Positions 22,197-31,612 of a DNA stretch of 64,000 bases are shown piece after piece. This DNA comes from Promerops cafer (lineage: Eukaryota; Chordata; Aves; Passeriformes; Nectariniidae). Where the stretch lies: the NCBI GenBank assembly GCA_013398275.1, contig VZSE01002458.1, positions 18,108-82,107 on the forward strand, written 5' to 3'. Made by a program: the position numbers and the translations under genes. The notes beneath the pieces are model-generated. The model searched no databases. It saw only the letters and a program-made list of their open reading frames with translations, and was not told where the DNA came from. How positions within the stretch are numbered: the first letter of the stretch is position 1; the number at the start of each line of letters is the position of its first letter.

Positions 22197-25137
22197 TACC
22201 ACCTGCAGTTACATTTACAAACTGTCCCATACAAGTAAAGCAGTTTTCAAAGTGAACTCAACCAGAGCTACAAAAATTATTCTCTTCTCTTCTCTATACA
22301 CGGCACCAGCTTCAGAATTCATGTCTATACACAACTGCTGATTATGTTTAACAAAAATTTACTATTTTTTGGCTCTGAGGATCACCACAAAGGCAACTTG
22401 TTAAGTTTTATCCCATTGCAATCATGACATTAAAGTTCTTGTTCTTGTTTTGGTTCCCTCTCCTTTCATCTTAAGCTTTGCATGGCTTTGTTTTGGAATT
22501 CTAACAAAGACAAAGCTACCACAAAACAGCAGATTTAGAAACAGAGGATAAAAAAGCTGGGCAAAACCATCCAGCAACATTTCAAGCAATGTTTCACTTT
22601 AGATGTGCCTGCTCATCAGCAGAAATATTGAAATTTTAGCTGGCAATAAGGTTCCAGAAAAGCACAAATAAGTGATTTAACATAAAATTAACTTTACAAA
22701 CAGTCAACTTACAGAGACAAAACAAGGTTGGAGTGAGGAGCCAGAGCTGCTCATGGAAGAGAAATGTTTTGAGGAGCCTGAAGGGAGGAAGGATGAAACT
22801 CAAATATTGCTTTAAGAGTAACTTTCAGCTTTAAGCATTTCCAAATGTCATGAGAAAAATGTATGTATTTAAAATATAACTTCAACCTTTCTGGATGCAG
22901 CTCCCAGGCACGAGTGAAAGCATTTCCCCAGGAGAGGGCAGGAGTTCTGTACACAGGAGCTGCCAGCCCCAAGCCCTGGCACGGCTGAAATACTCAGCAA
23001 CTCCCAGAGTGAAGTCAACAGGGCAAAAAATTCCCTGTCTCAAACACCTATTTCTTCCTAAGCCTCTTTGCATCACAGTCCCCCAGACATAACCTTAATT
23101 ATGCCAGTCAAACCTTTTTATTCGTTAATTCCTTTCAAGAGACAGCACTGGAAATCTACACTGCTCCTGGAGTTCATCAGCCTGGGATAAGATCAAAACC
23201 CCACAACAATCAATAAAATAATGAAGCTTAATTAACCTTTCTGTTGCAGCAATCTCAGTCCCAGTCTATTTTTAAATCCCTCCAAGGCTCACAGCAAGGC
23301 AACAGACTGGGAAAATCAACCACGTGGAGCTCAGAATTGCTGTCTGACCCTCAACTAATTCCAGAATGGCCCAAACCAGTCTAACAGCAGCATCATTTTT
23401 AACATTAAAAGAAGCCAGACACATAGCTGGAGCTGTCTGCCATCAGACACTGAATCCTCAGTATTTCATGGACAGCTCTGACTAAACTCTGGTGTGGAGC
23501 AATCCCAGAGCAGGAAGCTTCCAGCACGCTCATGATATGAAGTAACTGAATATTAAAAAGCTGAAGGAAGTCCAGCAAGGCAAAGGCACACACACAGTCA
23601 CCCCAGCTGGGTAACTGGGTTGCATAGATACACCACGACCTTGGTTACAATGTTCAGAAGCAGCCAGGGAAGAAAATGCAGGAAAAAGTCCCTTTCTAGG
23701 ATGTTTTATTAATCATTTGAAGGGATCATAGCCAGACTACAGCGGTCAGTACGTGGCTTTTAAACACCTTCCAACTTCTCCTGTTTACAGGAGGAAGAGT
23801 CAAGGTGTTTACATTTATTTTTAACCTCACTTTCTTTCTAACACATGAAAAGATCCCATTTTAAACTCATGGTTTTAGTTCAGCTGCCAGTGTGACAGAG
23901 AATCCCAAACATTTCAGGTTGTTTTGTCTGTCTTATTTTCCTTACTTTATTTTTACAGTAACCTTGATTACTTCAGTACATAACATCCTGCTCAACCCTC
24001 AGAGTGAGCTGGGTAACACATTCAAAATAATGTCCAAAGCTGCTCTGAAATGTTTCATCGTTTTTTGCACATTTTCACTGAAAAAATCCTGCTTGAATAA
24101 AAAAGTGACTTTTTTCTTTTTCCTTAAACAATTCCCTAACACTGGAAAACCCATGTGGCCCTGAGCACCAGGCAATTAAGAACCAGTTCCAGTCCTGGTG
24201 CTCCACACCTTCCCTCACCCCTACAAAGACAAAACATAAAAATGAGCCCAAAAAAATCAGGAAGAGTATTTGAACATCACTGTTTATCACAACACATCAC
24301 AAGTGGTCTCAGGTACAAATTTCTACAACCATTTCTTACTTTACAACTGCAACAAGAGTTTGAAGCTACTGAGAGCAGCCAGACCCTCTTACTATGCAGA
24401 AATATAAAGGGATTGCTAAAATTAGCTTCTCCATACAACCAGAATGTTACAAACAATGGGATTTTATCTGCAGAGAGCAACAGACCTGGCAAAGAGTCCA
24501 AAAATATATTTTATTCCTCCTATGCCAAAGTGATGCCACCATACAAGTCCCCAGTTATACGAAATCAGCTTTTGGTACCTCATTTTTGAACCAAACTGCT
24601 AATTTCAGCAGGTTTATCCTAACATTTAAAGACTAAAAAACTCGAAGTCCACTTATTTGTTTCAACAAGTGCATTTTCCAGGAGGTCCACGCTGTCCATC
24701 CCTGCGTGTTCCAGGAGTTTGGCTCTGTAGGAAAATGATCTACAACAATCATCTGAACTGATACATCAGTTCTCCAACCACAAACAGTTCTCATAATTTA
24801 AAAAAATCACTTCATAATTTAAAGTATCATTTGACACTCTGCTTTGCTTGGAACTAGAATGTACCACCATTAGTAGCTGACTTAGAACATCAACTTGAAT
24901 TTGTGAAAAAAGCTTGCAAAAAATAGATCAACTTCCAAATGTACAGAAAAGGATATCAGAGCTGATATTTTTGGGTCACTTAATGTATTTTAGAAAGAGT
25001 AGCAAGCTGGGAGTGGAGTACCCTATATTACAAATATTCAAACACCTAAGCTGGACTTTTTACACCTCGAGTGTAATGCAGGTTAGTTCCAGACAGGGAA
25101 TTTGGAAGCAGGTCCAAAGAACTGCAGCTCTGTTCAG
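22170..25137 (-). other. Probable long 3' UTR of CHMP1B
   Basis: This repeat-free, AT-rich minus-strand sequence lies between the CHMP1B stop and the poly(A) signal at 22191-22196. No CR1 is present, unlike the gene's introns and flanks. The UTR boundary is inferred from the signal. Earlier hexamers on the minus strand (for example near 23705-23711) could give shorter forms. Confidence 0.5.
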
Positions 25138-25182
25138 TTAGACTTGATCACGCAGGCGGGCCAGTCTCTGTGACAGCTCATC
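25138..25182 (-). CDS. CHMP1B: CHMP1B last coding exon (MIM motif)
   Basis: The acceptor TGTGCAG ends at 25183. It encodes DELSQRLARLRDQV and the stop TAA (plus 25138-25140). The LxxRLxxLR pattern is the type 1 MIT-interacting motif that binds VPS4 and spastin, so this short exon is a separate functional module. Confidence 0.97.
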   Translation of the reverse strand, partial: DELSQRLARLRDQV

Positions 25183-28100
25183 CTGCACAGTTGAAAAACA
25201 AAAAGGGAAAACCAACCATCAGCAACAGGCAAAGCAACTTTTGTCTCAACAAAGCTGCTTAAGACCTCAAGCATGGCAGTGAGGGAGGAGTTTCAGAACA
25301 CAAAATTAAGGAGAGCAAGAATTTTTTCAAAGAATGTGGAATATTTGATAGGACAAGGGGGCTGAAATCCTTCCCTGTGAGGGTGGGGAGACCCTGGCAC
25401 AGGGTGCCCAGAGAAGCTGTGGCTGCTCCATCCCTGGGAGTGTCCAAAGCCAGGCTGGATGGGGCTTGGAGGGACCTGGGATAGTGGAAGGTGTCCCAGC
25501 CCATGGCAGGGGTGGCACTGGACGAGTTTTAGGGTCCCTTCCCTTTAACATTCAACAAATGGATTGTTAAAATTATTTTGATAGCAAGACTTTTAACCAC
25601 ACAGTTTCCTTGGGACAGCTGAAATAGCAATTTAGCATTTTGTTTTGACTGAGTGAAGCATTAATTCTCACATCCCATTTCTCCAGAAAACATCAACCTC
25701 ACTGAAATCCAACGTTTACCTGTTCTGCTGAGGCCACGCTTGTACCAACAGAACCTGTCTGTCCTTGAGGTAGTTCCATGTTCAGATCAAGGCTAACAGG
25801 AGAAAACAGAGCAAACACCAAGTCAGGCACAGGTGGATCAAGGGGGAAGCACAGTAACTGACAGCAGAGGAATAATGAGACAGCATCCCCTGGACACTCC
25901 AGAGTTACACAAGCTGGTGAGTAATTTTGACTCACTACTAAGACAAGTCAGGTATGTCCAGACATAAAAGGAAAATTGTGTTTTTTCTCTGCTTCCAAGA
26001 GACAGACTTATAAAACAAGGGTATTTGACCTTAGATATAACCAGGAAGGATTGTGAGAGCCAAGATTTATTCAAGAAATAGAAATTTCACCTACCCTGCT
26101 TCATCTGCCATTTCCTGCAGGAGCATGTCCACTTGGTTCTAAAGGAAAACAAAATGGATTGCTGCATTTGGAGTTTCTGACAACATCTTGTTAGTTTTTC
26201 GGAGAACAGGAATTATTTTAACAAAACTGATTTAAAGGTAAATACCTTTGGCAGACTAATTTTGTGCTTAACCACTAGAAGGTATGAACTCAAAAATAAG
26301 GAGCAGAGGTGCTCAGAAGTTAAAATGATATTAACTGAACTGTGGCTTGTAAATAATGCTTCTACAGAATTCAACTTACTTGTAAAAAACCCCAAACATA
26401 TACCTGAGTGTTTCAAGTGCTGTTAATGAACAGTTTAGACACATAATTTAAGATCACCTTGCTGAAATATATTTTATTATTCTTACTTGTGGCGTTGTTA
26501 ATGTCGTAGTGTTGCTCATTGTGTCTTCCATCTGTTGTGTCTGAACATCCAGTGTCTCAAACTGATGCTCAAATTTGTCCATTAGTGCAGATATCTATGA
26601 AAAATATGAATCAAATCACTTCAGATAACAGAAAAAATACATGTCAGCTGGAAAACTCTTGACTGAATTTCCCTTTTTAAAACTTGTGCCTGTTGTCCCT
26701 TCTGCTTTTGATGTCAGCTCCAAGAAAATTAAGTCTATTTACCTTTTCCAAGTTCATGCTCTTCAAGGTGGCATCCATAGACTTCACCACCCCTGCCATT
26801 GACTTTGTTACCTGAAACAAGGGGAAGGAAATTATTACAAGGAAAAAATGAGCAGTTTAGGAACAAATCCTTCCCTGTGAGGATGGGGAGGCCCTGGCAC
26901 AGGTTCCCAGAAAAGCTGTGGCTGCCCCTGGATCCCTGGAAGTGTCCAAGGCCAGGCTGGATGGGGCTTGGAGCGACCTGGGATAGTGGAAGGTGTCCCT
27001 ACCCATGGCAGGGGGTGGCGCTGGATGGGCTTTAAGGTCCCTTCCAACCTGAATTATTCTGGGATTCTGTTATTTCTTATCCAGCTCTCTTATCTCTGTC
27101 CACAGAGCTTTGACAGTATCCAATAGGAGGGAACATCCTATTGCCATCTGGAATGTCATATTTTAAGTAGCTCCTACCATTCCCAGCTCTAGAAATTAAC
27201 TCAGCCACTTGAAATACACATTCTGAGGCAAAATTCACTAAAAATGAGCTTTATATGGCATTCATTTCTGTAGACTTGAGACCTGTCACTGTTAAAGGAT
27301 ACATTTGGTCCAGAGGTCACAACAAACTTTCAAGGTGAAGAGCAGTAAATCAGTTTACCTTAAACAACTATCTGAGCTGAAAAAGACCTCTGGAATCACA
27401 ACTCCTACCTCATGACTTTATTCTGAAGGGGCGAAGTATCTTTGCGAAATAATCCAAAGAGCAGCTGCCAGAGGAATTCCAGCACCTGATTTTACTCTTG
27501 GCTACTTCTAAAACCAAAAGTGAAAGTTCCCAGCTCGTTCCAGCCGGGATGAAGCCACTCCAGAGAAGATGAGAGGTCTCCTCCTTGCCCCTGCGGGATG
27601 GGGAGGGCCTCACCTTGCCCATGGTGACGGCAGTCTGGACCCTGGCTGCCACGGCGTCCACGCGGGCGCTCATGCGCAGGAAGTTGATGGCCTGGTTCTT
27701 CTGGCGGATGGCGTTCTCCGCGTGGATCCGCGCCACTTCCATGTTCCCCTTCTGGATGGCCTTGGCAAAGAGGGAGAGACAAAAGGGAAAAGCCTTTTAC
27801 CCTTCCCTGCTCTTGTACATAGGATTTCTGTGTAGTCTGTTTTGGCTTTGAAAGAAGCGTTAATTAGTCACTATATCTTTTTCTGTTGAAAAAGTAAACA
27901 AATCCCTCCCTCCTCCCACAACAGATCCCAAACATTTCCAAGATGAGAACTCCTAACTTCTTTCTAAGGAAGGTATCTGGAATGCACTTCAATAGGAAGT
28001 TTTGCAGAGCTACAGAAACATAATTTCTGTTCCTGAAAACAGTTTCAGGCCCAAGACACAAACACAGGCACAGGTGGTATAGCTGTATCTCATGGGCAAA

Positions 28101-28589
28101 AATACATCAAATCAACTCAGTCTCTCTCTTCACTACTTCAAGGACTCAAAATCTGTTTTGAAGTTCCTCTCCACAAGCCCTTTAAAACAAGCTGATAAAC
28201 ATGAAGTGTTTGTAAACATGAAGATTTTAACTCTGAGAAAAACAGTCTCTACTAAAGCACATACAAGACAATCCTCTAGGGAAGCAAATGCCACAAGCCA
28301 TCCATGAGGATGCAAAAGGATTTATCCTCATGTTTATTAACAAACACAGGAATATTTATAGTCACATATTTTAAATCACAAACATTGACCACATGATTAT
28401 TAGCATGCACACCAGGGAAATGACAAAACACCAGATGTCTTCCTGCTCTAACAGGCAAGCAACAGATCTAAAAAGCTTGGTTCAGACTTACCTTCTTAAT
28501 TTTAGCTTTCTCAGCCTTTTCTTCTTTGTCACATTTTTTGGAGTTCCTGTTGAGCTCCTTTGCAGCAAACTTCAAATTAAACAGGTGTT
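25138..28589 (-). CDS. CHMP1B: Charged multivesicular body protein 1B (ESCRT-III), seven of eight coding exons
   Basis: CHMP1B is an ESCRT-III subunit in the cytosol and on endosomal membranes. It polymerises during membrane remodelling and recruits VPS4 and spastin (established). Coding exons in order on the minus strand: 28589-28492, 27760-27614, 26811-26743, 26594-26487, 26138-26095, 25792-25720 and 25182-25138. All have GT-AG boundaries and one frame. They encode HLFNLKFAAKELNRNSKK through NAIRQKNQAINFLRMSARVD, TMSNTTTLTTPQ and LDLNMELPQGQTG to the stop. The last exon alone encodes DELSQRLARLRDQV, the MIT-interacting motif. It is CHMP1B rather than CHMP1A because of NRNSKKCDKEEK, MEVARIHAENAIRQKNQ and the C-terminus. 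Visible coding length is 584 nt. The family protein is 199 residues (600 nt with stop), so exactly 16 nt is missing: the first exon for MSNME and one base of Lys. The gene is multi-exonic here, but intronless in human. Confidence 0.97.
25345..25550 (+). mobile_element. CR1 LINE 3' fragment in a CHMP1B intron
   Basis: Plus-strand CR1 3' segments (CCCTGGCACAGGGTGCCCAG, GTGGCTGCTCCATCCCTGG, GCCCATGGCAGGGG) lie in the last intron of CHMP1B. The copy is antisense to the gene and of the CCATCCCTGG type. Confidence 0.9.
25720..25792 (-). CDS. CHMP1B: CHMP1B coding exon 7 (LDLNMELPQGQT...)
   Basis: The acceptor CTGTTAG ends at 25793 and the donor GTAAAC starts at 25719. It encodes LDLNMELPQGQTGSVGTSV and ASAEQ, the flexible linker before the MIT-interacting motif. 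Confidence 0.96.
26095..26138 (-). CDS. CHMP1B: CHMP1B coding exon 6 (NQVDMLLQEMAD...)
   Basis: The acceptor CCTTTAG ends at 26139 and the donor GTAGGT starts at 26094. The 44 nt encode NQVDMLLQEMADEA plus two bases of Gly. Confidence 0.95.
26487..26594 (-). CDS. CHMP1B: CHMP1B coding exon 5 (ISALMDKFEHQF...)
   Basis: The acceptor CATAG ends at 26595 and the donor GTAAG starts at 26486. The 36 codons cover ISALMDKFEHQFETLDVQTQ to NTTTLTTPQ. Confidence 0.96.
26743..26811 (-). CDS. CHMP1B: CHMP1B coding exon 4 (VTKSMAGVVKSM...)
   Basis: The acceptor TTTCAG ends at 26812 and the donor GTAAAT starts at 26742. The 23 codons are VTKSMAGVVKSMDATLK to SMNLEK. Confidence 0.96.
26860..27070 (+). mobile_element. 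CR1 LINE 3' fragment in a CHMP1B intron
   Basis: Plus-strand CR1 3' segments, ending GGTCCCTTCCAACCTGAATT and a GATTCTG tail, lie between exons 3 and 4 and are antisense to CHMP1B. The diagnostic block contains GGATCC. Confidence 0.9.
27614..27760 (-). CDS. CHMP1B: CHMP1B coding exon 3 (AIQKGNMEVARI...)
   Basis: The acceptor TTTGCCAAG ends at 27761 and the donor GTGAGG starts at 27613. The 49 codons cover AIQKGNMEVARIHAENAI to VQTAVTMGK. It is clearly more GC-rich than the other six exons. Confidence 0.97.
28492..28589 (-). CDS. CHMP1B: CHMP1B coding exon 2 (HLFNLKFAAKEL...)
   Basis: The minus-strand acceptor GCACTGCAG ends at 28590 and the donor GTAAG starts at 28491. The first two bases, AA, finish a Lys codon begun in exon 1. 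It encodes HLFNLKFAAKELNRNSKK and CDKEEKAEKAKIKK, the basic N-terminal helix. Confidence 0.96.
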
Positions 28590-30127
28590 CTGCAGTGCAA
28601 GTTAAGGGACCAAACCTATTTCAGAGTGACAAATCCAACCACCAAACACCCCCCAAGAGGAACTGAGAGTGGTTCCCTGCCAGTTACTTTCACTCCCACA
28701 CTCGAAGCCTGCGACTCTCCCTGAAATGATGTGGTTTCCTGGCCTGCCTGGAACCTCCCCATCCAAAAAAAGCCCAAAGCCACTGAAGAACACAACAAAT
28801 GAACAGTGTAACAGCAAATGGCCAGCTACAACCCAGCAGGATCTTGGATTTAAATTGCTCATCCAGCTCCTTCCCAGCCCTGGGTCATGTGAGTGATCCC
28901 CGGCTCCCCGACGGCTCTGTCACCTCACTTGGGCAGAGAGTACTTCAGTCAGGAAGAGAAACTTTAAAAACAAAAGTTCAACTGCTTAAACTGAAAGCTC
29001 CAAGGAAACAGTAAGACAAGCCTTCAAACTGATTTGGAATGACTGCACTGAACTATTACTGACAGAGAACAGAGTGTGTGCTGTAAAAATAACAATCAAA
29101 AACATTCTCCTAAAATACTGTTGATGAAAGCTTCCAAATAATATCAGTCTTTCTCAAACAATATGCAAGTAAAAAGCCTTGTAGTTTTCTTTCCTGCCAC
29201 CTGTGATATCCCAAGAGGACGATGCAGAAGGTACTAAGATGATTAACAATTAAGTGGAAGCACAAAGCTAAACATTACGAGTACTTGAGGTTTCTTCAAT
29301 ATTTCAAGCACATAAATTATTCCAGAGCTGTTTTCTGCTTTAAAGTCCAGCCATTCCTCTTACTCTGACAGCAACCTGGAGACACATTAGGAATGTCTTT
29401 TGTTATCATAGAAACATCACAGGCTGGCTACAAACAAGCAACATGCGTGACTTTTTATTTAAGATATCTATTAACGTAGGTACCAGTAGCAGAGCAGTTT
29501 ATTTTGAAATAACTTCCTCAGTTACTCAGCTAGGGAATTTACCTGGCATTAAACAAGCTCACTTGCCACCTCCTCAGCTCACCCATCCCTGAGGAGCACA
29601 TTCCTGGCTCCTCCCTTCAAGTGTCTTTCTCAATGTGCCTCAACCCGAGTGGAACCCAACTTCCACCTCAGCTTGTGACTCAGAGTCAGCTGCTCCAGCA
29701 GTCCCTACCAGGACAACTGGCAATGCCAGCACTGCCTGCACGTTCCAACCACACTGAGACCACTGGAGTCTGTAAGATTTCTGCCTCTGTGCGTCGAGAC
29801 GGTTTTATACAGCAAGAAAGCTTCAGTCAGCCCACACAGGGCTCTGTGTGTAAATTCTTTGCAAGAGCAGGAAGCACAGCTGACGTGGTGGCTGTCTGGG
29901 GGACAGCCCAGCTGACATCACTCCAGTCTGTACATGGGTATGCTGCCCCTGCTGCACAATTTGCACTATTTTTAGTATAAAGTGTGTTTTCTGCCTCAGG
30001 AACTGGGCTGTCCCTCCATCCACCACAGCCCTGCCTCCTCCTCCTCACTCCCAGCCCAGGCTGCCTGATCACACCTAGAGAAGAGACACCGAACTTCCCA
30101 CTCGCCTCCTTGTCCCTTCAGGGCAGT
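28590..30127 (-). other. CHMP1B first intron (part)
   Basis: This is non-coding DNA upstream of exon 2. I scanned it on the minus strand for a short exon ending in codons for MSNME plus A and a GT donor, and found none. It is AT-rich and repeat-poor. Confidence 0.6.
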
Positions 30128-30480
30128 GAAACCACAGAATCGCGGTATAACAAGGGACCTCTGGAGATCATCCAGTCCAGCCCCCCTGCCCTGGCAGGGT
30201 CACCTGGAGCAGGTGACCCAGGAAAGTCCCCAGGTGGGTTTGGGACGTCTCCAGACAGAGACTCCACATCCCCGTGGCAGCTGTTCCAGTGCTCTGCCCC
30301 CTCCACGGAAAGAAGTTCTTCCTCGTGTTAAGGTGGAACTCCTTGGTTTTTAGTTTATGGCCACTGCTTCTCATCCTGGTGCTGAGCACCACTGAACAGA
30401 GCCTGGCACCATCCTCTGACATCCCCTGAAAATATTGGTATGGAATATGAGATCCTTTATCCGTTTTCTTGTCTTTAGAA
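30128..30480 (-). mobile_element. CR1 LINE 3' fragment
   Basis: This is an antisense CR1 of a different subfamily from most copies here: AAACCACAGAATCGCGG, GGAGATCATCCAGTCCAGCC and a GAGACTCCACATCCCCGTGG segment. It lies in the presumed first intron of CHMP1B. Confidence 0.85.
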
Positions 30481-30499
30481 GAGAATTCCGAGGTTGAGA

Positions 30500-30690
30500 G
30501 ACCTCAGCCCCTGCCAGTGTCACACCCAGCCCTCCCCCCTCGGGCCCCGCGACCACCGCCATGAGGGGGGATTCGCCTCTTCGTTCCCCCGGGGGCTCCT
30601 CCCGGCGGGGAGGCCTCGCTCGCCACCGCCACCTCCCCCGGCCCGGCCCGGCCCGGCCCGGCNCCCCGGCCCTTTCCTGCTGTGGGCAGG
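30500..30690 (-). promoter_or_regulatory. Truncated GC-rich island, candidate CHMP1B promoter
   Basis: A CpG-rich block with GGCCCGGCCCGG-type repeats ends at an unresolved base (N at 30663), after which a CR1 copy starts. It lies 2 kb upstream of CHMP1B exon 2, the expected place for the promoter and the 16-nt first coding exon. Neither a start codon context for MSNME nor a donor is visible, so sequence is probably missing at the N. Confidence 0.45.
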
Positions 30691-30838
30691 AGCGCATCCA
30701 TAGGTTGGGGTGCTCCAAATCCCGGCCAGCCTGGCTTTGGATACTTCCAGGGATGGGGGAGCCACAATTTCTGTGCGAAATCTATTCCAGGGCCTCACCA
30801 CCCTCACAGGGAAGAATTTCCTCCTAATATCCAGTCTA
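30691..30838 (-). mobile_element. CR1 LINE 3' fragment
   Basis: The plus strand shows the reversed CR1 segments CAGCCTGGCTTTGGATACTT, CCAGGGATGGGGGAGCC and CTCACCACCCTCACAGGGAA, ending at TCCAGTCTAAACC. It abuts another antisense CR1 on its right. Confidence 0.85.
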
Positions 30839-31612
30839 AACCACAGAATGTCCTGAGTTGGAAGGGATCCACAAAGATCATCGGTCCAGCCCCTGGCCCT
30901 GCACAGGAACACCCCAACAATCCCACCCTGGGCATCCCTGGAGCGCTGTCCAAACGCTCCTGCAGCTCTGGCAGCCTCGGGGCCATGCCCATTCCCTGGG
31001 AGCCTGGGCAGTGCCCGACACCCTCTGGGGGAAGAACCTTTCCCTGATCTCCAGCCTGAGCCTGGCACAGCTCCAGCCGTTCCCTGGGTCCTACCCCTGT
31101 CATCACAGAGACCGCCGCCTGCCCCTCCGCTTTCCCTCACGAGGGAGTTGTAACTTGCTGAGTTTCCCCTCAGTCTCCTCCAGCTGAACAGACCAAGTGC
31201 CCTCAGCTGCTCCTCAAGGCACTTCACCATCTTCATGTCCCCTCCTTTGGACGTTTCTCCTTCAGTTTGAATCCATCCCCCAGTTATCCTGTCTCTCTAG
31301 GCCCTTGTAAATAAATAGTGTCTCTTCATCTTTCTCATCAGCTCCTTCAGGTACTGGAAGGCCACAATTAAGTCACTCCAAAGCTTCTCCACAGTGAACA
31401 CCCCCAGCTCTCCCAGCTTTTCTCCAGAGCAGAGCTGCCCTATCCCCTCTAATAATTTTTGGCTTCCTCTGGACTGGCTCCAGCAGCTCCACATCCTTCT
31501 GGATCCCAGGGCTGGAGGCAGCTCTGCAGGGCAGAATCCCCCCTTCCTGCTGCCCACACTGGGGATGAGCCCAGGACCATGTCCAGCCTCTCACCCACCA
31601 GATCTATATTTA
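30839..31612 (-). mobile_element. Longer CR1 LINE fragment
   Basis: This is the longest CR1 copy in the window (about 770 bp), antisense to the plus strand. It begins CACAGAATGTCCTGAGTTGG and includes CTCCAGCTGAACAGACCAAG, TGCTCCTCAAGGCACTTCAC and TGGACTGGCTCCAGCAGCTC, which belong to the 3' part of the CR1 reverse-transcriptase-bearing element. Reading frames are broken. Confidence 0.85.

Noticed and set aside
25138..28589. CHMP1A instead of CHMP1B
   Set aside because: NRNSKKCDKEEK, MEVARIHAENAIRQKNQ and ELPQGQTGSVGTSVASAEQ are CHMP1B-type; CHMP1A has a different N-terminus and linker.
30540..30580. Minus-strand ATG in the GC island as the CHMP1B start
   Set aside because: The following residues (MAVVAGPEGG) do not match the CHMP1B N-terminus MSNMEK and there is no donor after the required 16 bases.
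30520..31236. 238-codon minus-strand ORF
   Set aside because: It spans a GC island, an N and two CR1 copies. It reads CR1 3' non-coding sequence and has no reverse-transcriptase motifs.
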